Of a DNA stretch of 64,000 nucleotides, positions 23,927 to 32,873 are shown piece after piece. Under the pieces are notes generated by a model. It saw only the letters and a program-made list of their open reading frames with translations, did not search any database and was not told where the DNA came from. Origin of the DNA: an uncultured Algibacter sp. (lineage in GTDB: Bacteria > Bacteroidota > Bacteroidia > Flavobacteriales > Flavobacteriaceae); the NCBI RefSeq assembly GCF_947490405.1, contig NZ_CANLGU010000006.1:167410-231409 (forward strand). Reading direction: 5' to 3'. Position 1 is the first letter of the stretch, and every line of letters begins with the position of its first letter. A program made the translations under genes and the position numbers.

Positions 23927-25837
23927 TTAAATTTTTTCATAGGTATTATAATACCATTTTTGAAAGCAATAAAATGTCCAAACCTTAAAAGTATTATCCT
24001 CTTTACCAGATATATGATTCTTTACCAGATTTATCATATTATCTACATGAAAAATGTCTTGATCTATGAGTTCTTTTTCTGAGATATAGCTTTCTAATTC
24101 TGGCTTTAAACCCGCTTTTAACCAATCTCCAACAGGAGCGCCAAAGCCACTTTTACTCTTATCTAAAAAATCTTTTGGAAACTGATCTCTAAAAGCTTCT
24201 TTTAGAATAAACTTTTTGTCCCAACCTTTCATTAAAAAGTTCTCTGGGAGCTGATTAGTATAATTCCAAATTTTCTTGTTTAAAAAGGGAGCTCTACACT
24301 CAAGAGAATTTAACATACTAGTTCTATCAACTTTTACAAGCATGTCTCCTTCTAAACTTGTTACTTTATCAATAAACCTGAAATCTGATAGGCTTTTTGG
24401 GTGTTCAATTCCTGTATCTTCTTTGTATGTTGAAAATAAGTCTTGATTTATGTACTTAGGTAAAAGAAAATCATTAAGTGCCTCTTTTTGATAACCCAGC
24501 GATAATATATCCCAATAGTAATCGCCACCACTATAATCAATAGAATTTAGAAGTCTTTTAATTTGAAAACGCCTTCCTCTATTGTCATTGGAAGTTTTTA
24601 AAAGGGGAGTTGTGGTTCTTTTTATAAAATTATGTACTCCTTTAGGCACTAAATTAGTATAGTTAGTATTTAATTTTCCGATATAATACTTATTGTAACC
24701 ACCAAAAACTTCATCACCACCATCACCTGTTAAAGCTACTTTTACATGCTCTTTAGTTCTATTTGAAACAAGATAGGTTGGGAGCGAGGAAGAATCAGAA
24801 AACGGTTCGTCAAAGTTTAAAAGTATTTTATTGACGTCATCAGTCAAATCCTTTTCATTGATTATAAATTCATGATGGTTACTATTAATAAGTTTAGCAA
24901 CAACTCTTGATTTATCTGTTTCATCATATGATTTTTTTTCAAAACCTATTGAAAATGTATCTATTGGTTTTTGGGAATGTTGTGAAAGACATAGTGATAC
25001 AACTGATGAGTCAACACCACCAGACAAAAAAGTTCCTATAGGCACATCTGAAACCGATCTGCTGATTACGCTTTCGTAAACTAATTTTTTGGTAGTTTTT
25101 TTTGCTTCTTCTAGAGAAATAGCTGCTTTTTTATCACTACTCTTTACTTCTTGTTCTATGGTATTTATAGTAAAAGCATTAGTGTTTAAATCAAACTCTA
25201 TAAAATGATTTTGTTTTAATTTATGTATGTTTTCATAAATTGTATAAGGTGCAGGAATGTAGGTTAGTCTAAAATAAAGATTAAGACCAATACTATTAAT
25301 CGCTGGTTTTGTCTTTATAAAATTTACAACAGATTTTAATTCTGAAGCCCAAACAAAATGCTCTTCATCTTTATAATAATATAATGGTTTTTCACCAAAG
25401 AAATCACGTGCTATATAGAGTTTGTTTATACGTTTATCATAGATGCTGAAACCAAACATACCATCCAGTTCTTTAAAAGAATCTACACCATACTTTTCAT
25501 ATAATTTTAGTATTACTTCGGTGTCACTAGTCGTAGTAAAGGTTACACCTTCATTTATCAGTTTAGTCTTTAATTCTCGGTAGTTATAAATCTCACCATT
25601 AAAAACAATAACCACTTGTTTATCATCAGAAAAAATAGGTTGCTTTCCAGAACTTAAATCTATAATTGAAAGCCTCCTCATTCCCAGAGCAATCGAATAT
25701 GGTTTGTTAGACTCAACAAACACACCATCTTCATCTGGTCCGCGATGAATTATTAAGTCATTCATTGCATTTATATTCGCAGTTAAAGTTTCTTTACTTT
25801 CTTGCTTAAATTTTATATATCCGTTAATTCCGCACAT
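23927..25837 (-). CDS. asnB: Asparagine synthase-type glutamine amidotransferase
   Basis: The 636-residue protein begins MCGINGYI, so Cys2 is the glutaminase nucleophile. The class II amidotransferase domain (IIHRGPDEDG, VVIVFNGEIYNYREL, TTSDTEVIL) is followed by the synthetase domain with its ATP loop PIGTFLSGGVDSSVVS and LTGDGGDEVFGGY. Homologues in O-antigen loci such as Pseudomonas WbpS amidate uronic acids, for example GalNAcA to its amide. That role fits this locus, which predicts UDP-GalNAcA. Free asparagine synthesis is the alternative. It overlaps the upstream GT gene by 14 bases. Confidence 0.92.
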   Translation of the reverse strand: MCGINGYIKFKQESKETLTANINAMNDLIIHRGPDEDGVFVESNKPYSIALGMRRLSIIDLSSGKQPIFSDDKQVVIVFNGEIYNYRELKTKLINEGVTFTTTSDTEVILKLYEKYGVDSFKELDGMFGFSIYDKRINKLYIARDFFGEKPLYYYKDEEHFVWASELKSVVNFIKTKPAINSIGLNLYFRLTYIPAPYTIYENIHKLKQNHFIEFDLNTNAFTINTIEQEVKSSDKKAAISLEEAKKTTKKLVYESVISRSVSDVPIGTFLSGGVDSSVVSLCLSQHSQKPIDTFSIGFEKKSYDETDKSRVVAKLINSNHHEFIINEKDLTDDVNKILLNFDEPFSDSSSLPTYLVSNRTKEHVKVALTGDGGDEVFGGYNKYYIGKLNTNYTNLVPKGVHNFIKRTTTPLLKTSNDNRGRRFQIKRLLNSIDYSGGDYYWDILSLGYQKEALNDFLLPKYINQDLFSTYKEDTGIEHPKSLSDFRFIDKVTSLEGDMLVKVDRTSMLNSLECRAPFLNKKIWNYTNQLPENFLMKGWDKKFILKEAFRDQFPKDFLDKSKSGFGAPVGDWLKAGLKPELESYISEKELIDQDIFHVDNMINLVKNHISGKEDNTFKVWTFYCFQKWYYNTYEKI

Positions 25838-26990
25838 TAGAGTTTGTTTTTAAATAAAAATTTTGCAATTGCATTGCGTTCTCATATATATCATATCCAC
25901 CATTTTTTATCTTGGTGGAAGTATCATTTCTATTGTAATTGATACGATTTAATACTTCATCTGCCCATTGCTTTTCTGGTGCATCAAGCTCCTGAAAAGT
26001 TACTAACCCTGTAATATTAACTTCAGTTGTTACTGTACTAGAAGTTAAAATAGGTATACCTGATGCCTGAGCCTCAATTAATGTTACAGGTAACCCCTCA
26101 TATAAAGAAGGGAAGAGAAAGAAATCAAAACCTTGAAGGAGTTCTGGGATATTTTTTTGTAAGCCTAAAAATAAAACTTGATCTTTAATATTTAATTTTT
26201 CAACTTCAGCTTTTATTTGAGGCATTAAGTTCCCAGTACCAACTAGTACTAGTATAGTATTTTTATCTTTTTTATAAATTTCATTAAAAATTTTAATCAG
26301 GAAAAAGTGATTTTTTTGTTCATTAAAACGTCCTACATGACCTATAACATTCTTATTCAAAATATTTAATCTCTTCTTAACTTTATGAGATTTTTTTTCG
26401 TCAAAAATAAATAGTGAGGAATTTATAGCATTATTAATAACCTTTACTTTTTTAGCATTCGCTTTTCCAAAGAGCCATTCTCCAGCTTTTATCCCACAAG
26501 AAAAATAATGATTAGCATATTTAGGAACTTTATGCCTAACTAAAGATTGGATAGCGTCTTTAATGGTAGCAGTAATATCTGTATTCTTTTTGAATATTTT
26601 TTTTATTACATATGGCTCTACTGCCAAATGACTATGAGCAATTCTTACTGGGACTCCTTTATTTTTAGCAACTTTTAGTATTATACTACTTAGGGCATTT
26701 AAATGAGAATGCACTATTGTATATTCTGGGTGGGTATCAAAAAAAGTATTTAACTTACTTTTATAACTTGAGTAATTTTTAGGGCTAATAGGAGGCATTC
26801 TGTAAATTTTACCACCTAAAGATTCAATTTCATCATCAAAAAAACCTCTTTCTTCTCTATGAAGCATAAAATCAAACTGAACTTTACTTCTGTCTACATG
26901 CCTATAATAATTCATTATCATGGTTTCTGCGCCTCCAAGGTTCATTATAGTTAAAACTTGCAAAACTCTAATGGGTTTCTGTTCTTTCAT
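25824..26990 (-). CDS. Glycosyltransferase family 4 (EpsF/WcoF-like)
   Basis: The 388-residue GT-B enzyme starts PIRVLQVLTIMNLGGAETMIMNYY, the glycine-rich acceptor loop of capsule GT4 enzymes. It continues with TIVHSHLNALSSIILKVAK and then the nucleotide-sugar half VIGHVGRFNEQKNHFFLI...LVLVGTG and FPSLYEGLPVTLIEAQASG with the EX7E acidic pair. It is soluble or peripheral. The stop overlaps the asnB-like start region by 14 bases, indicating translational coupling. Donor sugar unknown. Confidence 0.9.
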   Translation of the reverse strand: MKEQKPIRVLQVLTIMNLGGAETMIMNYYRHVDRSKVQFDFMLHREERGFFDDEIESLGGKIYRMPPISPKNYSSYKSKLNTFFDTHPEYTIVHSHLNALSSIILKVAKNKGVPVRIAHSHLAVEPYVIKKIFKKNTDITATIKDAIQSLVRHKVPKYANHYFSCGIKAGEWLFGKANAKKVKVINNAINSSLFIFDEKKSHKVKKRLNILNKNVIGHVGRFNEQKNHFFLIKIFNEIYKKDKNTILVLVGTGNLMPQIKAEVEKLNIKDQVLFLGLQKNIPELLQGFDFFLFPSLYEGLPVTLIEAQASGIPILTSSTVTTEVNITGLVTFQELDAPEKQWADEVLNRINYNRNDTSTKIKNGGYDIYENAMQLQNFYLKTNSNVRN

Positions 26991-26992
26991 TT

Positions 26993-28060
26993 TTAATTGA
27001 ATAACGCTTCGTATTGTTTAACAATTTTTTCCTTATTGAATTTGGATTCTACTGAACTTCTTATTCTCTCAGGTAGTAATTCTTTTCTATTATTTAGATA
27101 GAAGAGAAACTCTTCTTCTGTTTCGGCCAAATAACCATTTTCATTATGAGAAATGATTTCTTTAGTACCACCAGGAACATTAAATGCCAAAACGGGTGTG
27201 CCAACTATACAACTTTCCAATACAGTGTTAGGAAAACCTTCCACATAAGACCCTTGTAAAAATAAGTCATTTAGCCCCATATATTTTGACACCTCTTTTG
27301 TAAAGGGTATATAAGTAACTTTATTTTTTAAACTTTTGGCTTTAATAATATTAAATATTTCATCTTTGTAGGGGCCATCACCAATTATAGTATAATGGAA
27401 ATCAAAATTTAATTTGGAAAGTAAGTTAATAACTCTTAAATGACCCTTTTCCTTACTTAACCTTCCAACTGTAATAAAATTAACAACTTCTGAGTTGTTA
27501 GCTTTAGTAGATTTTATTGGTGCCAAATTAGTTATTGGATTATTTATAATGTGAATTTTATCTTCAGGAACATTAAATATATTAACAAAATCTTGTGCCA
27601 TGTCGTTTGATTGACAAATAATTTTATCAATCAATCCATAACTTTTATGTGATAAATATTCGTGCAAACTAAAAGATTCCTTTTTTGTTGATTCACTATG
27701 TACTTGATTCATTGAAGAAATGACACTCGCTTCTCTAATAATAAATTTAGTTTTTGGAAAAAAAGGAGACATTAATCCCATAACCGTATTAAGATGCCCA
27801 ATTGAACTGACAACAACATCTGGTTTATGTCTTAATAAATACAAAAATATTTGAGGGACAGCATTTAGAACTCTACTTTTTTCAAGAAATTTTAAGTCTA
27901 TATTTTCAATTGTATATGCAGCATCCTTTTTATAACCCGTAACTAAAAGTTTGCTATCGTATTTATTTCTATCGATGTTTTGAGCAACAAATGAAATCAC
28001 ACGTTCAGCACCTCCTGCAGTTAAAGTTGGTAAAATAAAAAGTATTTTTTTCTTTTTCAT
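26993..28060 (-). CDS. Glycosyltransferase family 4
   Basis: The 355-residue GT-B enzyme opens with KILFILPTLTAGGAERVISFVAQ. The donor half has VNFITVGRLSKEKGHLRVINLL and YTIIGDGPYKDEI, and the C-terminal EX7E region is YVEGFPNTVLESCIVGTPV. Two bases separate its stop codon from the next GT4 start. It differs clearly from the neighbouring GT4 proteins, so each probably forms a different linkage. Confidence 0.9.
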   Translation of the reverse strand: MKKKKILFILPTLTAGGAERVISFVAQNIDRNKYDSKLLVTGYKKDAAYTIENIDLKFLEKSRVLNAVPQIFLYLLRHKPDVVVSSIGHLNTVMGLMSPFFPKTKFIIREASVISSMNQVHSESTKKESFSLHEYLSHKSYGLIDKIICQSNDMAQDFVNIFNVPEDKIHIINNPITNLAPIKSTKANNSEVVNFITVGRLSKEKGHLRVINLLSKLNFDFHYTIIGDGPYKDEIFNIIKAKSLKNKVTYIPFTKEVSKYMGLNDLFLQGSYVEGFPNTVLESCIVGTPVLAFNVPGGTKEIISHNENGYLAETEEEFLFYLNNRKELLPERIRSSVESKFNKEKIVKQYEALFN

Positions 28061-28078
28061 ATAAATGATTTAAACATA

Positions 28079-28654
28079 TTATATGTGCTTAATTATCCTT
28101 TTAATATCAATTGTTTTTATTTTTTCAGCAGGATTTCCTGCAAGTAAAATGCCGTCTTCTTCAAAAGATTTATTTACAACTGCGTTTGCACTTATAGCTA
28201 TATTATTGCCAAGGGTTATATTTCCATATATTTTGGCTCCAGGACCAATATATACATTATCTCCAATTTGTGGTGCTTCTGGTTTACCCCCAGATGCGCC
28301 AATGTTTGTACATGCATGAATTCTGCAATTAGCACCAACTTTTGCATTACTATTAATTACAATGGTACCATAATGTACTATTGACAGTCCAGGACCAAAA
28401 ACATTTTCCGGAATTGAAACCCCCAATTTAAGCGCTTGTTTTCTAAGTTTAATTTTGTGGTAATTATGTAAAACTTCACCAATTAAATTATTTGATTTAC
28501 AATTTTTATAATATTCTACTTTTCGTAATCTTTTTTGAAATTCCCATATGTAGTTTGGTGCAATAATTTTTTTAATAATATTCTCGCTTTCAATACCTAA
28601 TGCACGTTTGTCTGATGCTAAATAATGTAAGTAATCGTTTTTAGTTTTAATCAT
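28079..28654 (-). CDS. Left-handed beta-helix acetyltransferase (serine acetyltransferase-like)
   Basis: The 191-residue protein has an alpha-helical N-terminus and a hexapeptide-repeat beta helix. The repeats run through FGPGLSIVHYGTIVINSNAKVGANCRIHACTNIG, IGDNVYIGPGAKIYGNITLGNN and ILLAGNPAEKI. Enzymes of this WbbJ/CysE-like type O-acetylate sugars in glycan loci. Coenzyme A is the usual acyl source. It overlaps the Wzy-like gene by 4 bases (ATGA type), so the two are translationally coupled. Confidence 0.88.
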   Translation of the reverse strand: MIKTKNDYLHYLASDKRALGIESENIIKKIIAPNYIWEFQKRLRKVEYYKNCKSNNLIGEVLHNYHKIKLRKQALKLGVSIPENVFGPGLSIVHYGTIVINSNAKVGANCRIHACTNIGASGGKPEAPQIGDNVYIGPGAKIYGNITLGNNIAISANAVVNKSFEEDGILLAGNPAEKIKTIDIKRIIKHI

Positions 28655-29853
28655 GACAAACTAGATTTAGGAATATTAGAATCTATAAAATATGCTAGAT
28701 ATACAAAAATCACTAATAAATAGGGTTGATTAATAATAGTTTGTAAACTTAACATGAACAAACAAAACCCTAAAAAAATTGATAGGGCAAAGAATCTTTG
28801 TTCGTAAGTAACTAGCATGATATTTTTAAAGTATTTAAACAATAAAAATAAAAAGAGTAATAATGGAAAAATACCAGCATCTGAAAAAATTGACAAATAT
28901 GTATTATGCCCGTGATGATGCGCTCCAAAATCCAATCCATTCCCAAGCAATGGGCTTTCATATATATATTCCATTAATTGTTCTACAAACTCATCTCTAC
29001 CAGAAGTACTAACGTTATCAAAATCTAGTTTCATAAGGTTTTCGAAATTTAGGATTTTTTCTTTCTGTCTAGGGTTCAAATCCACACCATCTAGTAACGA
29101 ACTTAGATTAATCATTACTAAATAAAAACCTGCTAGTAAAAAGGGCAGGAGTAGAAGTCTTATTTTATTTAGGTACTTAAAATTTAATAGCGCAAATGAC
29201 ATTATAAAAACAACAAAACCTGTAGTTGAGTATGTTAAAAAAGTAGCATAAGCAGATATTAATAAAAAAGCAATTTTTAATAAAAACTGTATTTTAGTCT
29301 TGGGGTTAAAGCATTTAGAAACAAATATATATCCAAGAACACCTACAAAAGCTGCATTATTAGCATCTCCATAAATTCCTTGTGCTCTGTCTAAACCATA
29401 ACTTAATTGTATACCCTTCTGATAAAAATCATAATCAAAATTAATAATTACAAAGTATATTAATAAAGAATTAGCAATAGTAAAGACTATTGTTAAGAGT
29501 ATTTCTAGTTTAACTATATTTTCCCTAAATCGCAAGTAACTCAAGTGGCCTATACAGAATATCAAGGGAACTATGGAGGATAAAATAGCATATTTATATC
29601 CATTAATTACACTTGCAACAGAAACCATAAGGTAAAAAACTAAGAAGTAAGGTAGCCAAAGATTTCCTGTTTCTGTATGTGGAGCTCTTTTTTTTAATAA
29701 AAATACTGTGCCAATCATAATTAAGAGAATGTTGCCATAAGATAAGATTTGACCTATCGTTGGAGATAAAAACATAGATACCCATCCCTGAAAGTTAAGT
29801 GCACTCGCAGTAACAGGAAAAAGTAGGCATATATCGATAATTTTTTTCTTCAA
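28651..29853 (-). CDS. wzy: O-antigen polymerase-like (Wzy) membrane protein
   Basis: The 400-residue protein has about 10-12 membrane segments over its whole length. A large periplasmic loop near residues 245-320 contains STSGRDEFVEQLMEYIYESP and LLGNGLDFGAHHHGHNTYLS, the Wzy_C/O-antigen ligase signature. Wzy joins repeat units at the periplasmic face. The ligase WaaL has the same architecture, so the polymerase call rests on its location inside a Wzx/Wzy-type locus. Confidence 0.85.
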   Translation of the reverse strand: MKKKIIDICLLFPVTASALNFQGWVSMFLSPTIGQILSYGNILLIMIGTVFLLKKRAPHTETGNLWLPYFLVFYLMVSVASVINGYKYAILSSIVPLIFCIGHLSYLRFRENIVKLEILLTIVFTIANSLLIYFVIINFDYDFYQKGIQLSYGLDRAQGIYGDANNAAFVGVLGYIFVSKCFNPKTKIQFLLKIAFLLISAYATFLTYSTTGFVVFIMSFALLNFKYLNKIRLLLLPFLLAGFYLVMINLSSLLDGVDLNPRQKEKILNFENLMKLDFDNVSTSGRDEFVEQLMEYIYESPLLGNGLDFGAHHHGHNTYLSIFSDAGIFPLLLFLFLLFKYFKNIMLVTYEQRFFALSIFLGFCLFMLSLQTIINQPYLLVIFVYLAYFIDSNIPKSSLS

Positions 29854-30927
29854 TTATAATTCACTTTTTATTAAGCTTTCCCATTTATTACAAACTAAAT
29901 CTTCATCAAACTTTGATGCTATTTTACTTGTGCTACGAGATAATTTATCTCTTAATTGTTTATCCTCAACTAATCTATTAATTTGGAAAGCCATTTCGGT
30001 TTGATCTTGATCACTTACTAAAATACCATTTATATTATTCTCAATAATATCAGAAGGACCGCTTACACAATTATAAGAAACACACGCCATTCCTTGAAAC
30101 ATAGCCTCAATTAACACCATTGGTAATCCTTCATTTCTTGATGACAAAACAAATATTTCACTTTTTGACATTATATTTTGAACATCATCTCTTAAACCAG
30201 CAAAAACAACTTGATTTTCGATTTTTAAGTCTTTGGCTAACTGATACAAAAAATCATATCCACTAATTTTGGTTTCACCAACCAGCATTAACTTCCAATC
30301 TTTATGTTTGTCTAATACGGGTTTTATTAATTTTAATAGATTATCAAACCCCTTAATATGGTACTTATGCAATCCTCCTATTCCAAGAATGATTTTTTCC
30401 TTTTGAATAATACTATCACTTACTTGTTTAAAAGTACAAGGGTTTGTAACAATTACTGCGTTTGATTTATTTTTTTTATAAAATTCTAAATCATAGGAAG
30501 TTAGAATTGTAACATAATTAGCAAATCGATAAATATATTTCCTTGTAAAATTAACCAAACGTTTATTTGTACTAGTTCGCGCATGATTTGTATGTTCAGA
30601 GGCTATGATATGGATTCGAAATAATTTAGCAATTAAAATAGCGCTTAAACTGGTTTGGGTCATAAACGAAATTAATGCGTCTGGTCTGTTGTTTTTTATC
30701 CTATAGTATTTATATAACTCATGTATATATCTTAATGTTTGATTTTTAATGATACCACTATGGAGTTTTACAATTTTAATCTTAGGGTTTAATTCGTACT
30801 CGTGAGGCAATGAATAAGTTATTATTTTTATTTCATATCCTCGACTTGCCAAATTATTTGCTATAGTAACTAAAACACTCTCACCACCACCACGTCTCAA
30901 AGATGTAATTGTAAAATCTACTTTCAT
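29854..30927 (-). CDS. Glycosyltransferase family 4
   Basis: The 357-residue GT-B enzyme starts VDFTITSLRRGGGESVLVTIANNLASRGYEI. The donor half contains KIILGIGGLHKYHIKGFDNLLKLI and WKLMLVGETKISGYDF, and the EX7E region reads SSRNEGLPMVLIEAMFQG. It directly abuts the polymerase gene, with the stop and start adjoining. Confidence 0.9.
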   Translation of the reverse strand: MKVDFTITSLRRGGGESVLVTIANNLASRGYEIKIITYSLPHEYELNPKIKIVKLHSGIIKNQTLRYIHELYKYYRIKNNRPDALISFMTQTSLSAILIAKLFRIHIIASEHTNHARTSTNKRLVNFTRKYIYRFANYVTILTSYDLEFYKKNKSNAVIVTNPCTFKQVSDSIIQKEKIILGIGGLHKYHIKGFDNLLKLIKPVLDKHKDWKLMLVGETKISGYDFLYQLAKDLKIENQVVFAGLRDDVQNIMSKSEIFVLSSRNEGLPMVLIEAMFQGMACVSYNCVSGPSDIIENNINGILVSDQDQTEMAFQINRLVEDKQLRDKLSRSTSKIASKFDEDLVCNKWESLIKSEL

Positions 30928-30949
30928 TTTTATTGATTTTGGTGGTTAA

Positions 30950-31909
30950 TTAGTTTATCAACTTTTTTCTAAGTGCATCTAATTTAGAAAAAACTCTAAA
31001 TAGAAAAAAAGGACTATATCTAGCAATTTTGGTATAGATATTATTATCTAAATTAGAGTTATAGTTTTTCTTAATTAATGCTTTTAAGAATTTTCTATGC
31101 TTATATTCAGGATCAAATTTTTTATTGTTAAAAAGTTCTTGATAATGGTGCAAAGCAAAAAAAGTAATGTATTTACTAGCTGCGTTATGAATTTTTTTAC
31201 TGTGGAAACAATTTTCAATATTATCTTGAAAAATCCTTATTGCATCAATAGATTTTACGTTTTTTTCTCTATAAGAACCATGCATTATACTTGAGCTATT
31301 CTCAATAAAATAATTATAAAAAGGTTTATTTATGTAGCCCACTTTATTTATCCTTTTGAAAAAGTATGAGGTAAAAATCATATCCTCATAAATATAGTTT
31401 TCAATAAATCTTAAATCTTTAATTAAACTATATTTATAAATTCTTCTACAAACTGAAAAAAATTGATTTTCAATAATTCTAAGAGCATTCTCTTGCTTAT
31501 TTTCTATAATAAATTTCTTTTCATCCGTTTTTATAGGATCCATAGTAGATTGAATATCGCATTCAATAATTTCAAGTTCGTGCTTAACAACATAACTCAT
31601 CATTTCTTCATACATATTTAACTCAACCCAATCATCACTATCAATAAACGAAACGAAGTCACCAGTTACGTTTTCTAATCCTGTATTTCTGGCAGCACTT
31701 AAACCTCCATTTTTTTGATGAATTACTTTAATTCGTGGATCAGTTTTTTGCATCTTATCACACATGCTTCCACTAGAATCAACAGAACCATCATTAACTA
31801 ATATTATTTCTAAATTTTCATAAGATTGATTTAAAAGACTATCAACACATCTTTTAAGATATTTCTCTACATTATAAACAGGAACAACTACACTAACTTT
31901 AAAATCCAT
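30950..31909 (-). CDS. Glycosyltransferase family 2
   Basis: The protein of 319 residues is a GT-A enzyme: VSVVVPVYNVEKYLKRCVDSLL, the nucleotide-binding IILVNDGSVDSSGSMCDK, then GGLSAARNTGLENVTGDFVSFIDSDDW with the metal-binding DSD motif. The frame extends to 31942, but that would overlap the upstream gene. The ATG at 31907-31909 (MDFKVSVVVP) is the usual family start and lies 4 bases after that gene's stop. It is a diverged tandem copy of the next gene. Confidence 0.9.
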   Translation of the reverse strand: MDFKVSVVVPVYNVEKYLKRCVDSLLNQSYENLEIILVNDGSVDSSGSMCDKMQKTDPRIKVIHQKNGGLSAARNTGLENVTGDFVSFIDSDDWVELNMYEEMMSYVVKHELEIIECDIQSTMDPIKTDEKKFIIENKQENALRIIENQFFSVCRRIYKYSLIKDLRFIENYIYEDMIFTSYFFKRINKVGYINKPFYNYFIENSSSIMHGSYREKNVKSIDAIRIFQDNIENCFHSKKIHNAASKYITFFALHHYQELFNNKKFDPEYKHRKFLKALIKKNYNSNLDNNIYTKIARYSPFFLFRVFSKLDALRKKLIN

Positions 31910-31913
31910 AATA

Positions 31914-32873
31914 CTAATTATATTTATTAATGCGATAAGCATTAATTTTGTGAAACATTGAATAAATATTAATTGGAAGAAGTTTAATAAGCTTAGTGTG
32001 AGTATTTACATTTTTTAAATTTGATTTATCTTGAATTAATTTTCTAATCTTTTTACGATAGTACTTGTCTTTATCTAAACCTGGGTTGCTGAATAATTCA
32101 ATATAGTTATAAGTTAAATACTTAACTAATATATTATTAAGTATAGCTTTATTCTCATCATTTGTGGTGAGTTCTATAAGGTTATTATTTGTTTCCAAAA
32201 TAACTTCAATGCCTTCAACTTTTTTTGCATTATAATTTGTTCTAGTAATACTTTCATTGTCTGAGGTGTATATGTAAAGTGGAAGATTAATATACCCCAA
32301 ACGTTCAATTTTTTTATACACTTCTGATACAAACAAAGCATCTTGGTGGACTTTGCCATGGGCAAATTGAATATTTTTCAACAAATCGGAATCAAATAAT
32401 TTTGTCCAGACATTATAAAACCCAGGCTTTTCTATTCTTGAAATTGCTTTGTCTATACTTTGAATTTCTATATTTATATTATCGTAATTTGGCTTTTTAT
32501 AGCTAGTACTTTTTAAGAAATCGCACTCAACAACTTTTAAATCATGCTTTAAAATTGTTGACATTAAAATTTCATACATTTTGCTCTCAATAGTATCATC
32601 TCCATCCACAAAGCCAATATATTCGCCTGTTGCAACTTTTAGTCCTTTATTTCTTGCACTACTGGTTCCTTCATTTTCTTGATTAATTACAATAACTCTA
32701 GAATCTTGATTTTTATACCTATTGCATATAGCCAAACTACTATCTATTGAGCCGTCATTTACTAGGATTATTTCTATATTTTTATAGGTTTGACTAACAA
32801 TACTTTCAATACATTTTGCAATGTATTTTTCGGCATTGTAAACAGGAATGATTATACTAATTTTAGGATTCAT
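31914..32873 (-). CDS. Glycosyltransferase family 2
   Basis: The 319-residue GT-A enzyme has ISIIIPVYNAEKYIAKCIES, IILVNDGSIDSSLAICNRY and GTSSARNKGLKVATGEYIGFVDGDDT, with DGD as the metal site. Its C-terminal half aligns in sequence character and spacing (IYKKIERLGYINLPLYIYTSDNESITR) with the neighbouring GT2 protein (30950-31909), so the pair looks like a tandem duplication. It overlaps the flippase gene by 4 bases. Confidence 0.9.
   Translation of the reverse strand: MNPKISIIIPVYNAEKYIAKCIESIVSQTYKNIEIILVNDGSIDSSLAICNRYKNQDSRVIVINQENEGTSSARNKGLKVATGEYIGFVDGDDTIESKMYEILMSTILKHDLKVVECDFLKSTSYKKPNYDNINIEIQSIDKAISRIEKPGFYNVWTKLFDSDLLKNIQFAHGKVHQDALFVSEVYKKIERLGYINLPLYIYTSDNESITRTNYNAKKVEGIEVILETNNNLIELTTNDENKAILNNILVKYLTYNYIELFSNPGLDKDKYYRKKIRKLIQDKSNLKNVNTHTKLIKLLPINIYSMFHKINAYRINKYN

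Noticed and set aside
31910-31942. Upstream start for the GT2 gene at 30950-31909
   Set aside because: It overlaps the preceding GT2 gene and adds residues before the standard VSVVVPVYN beginning.
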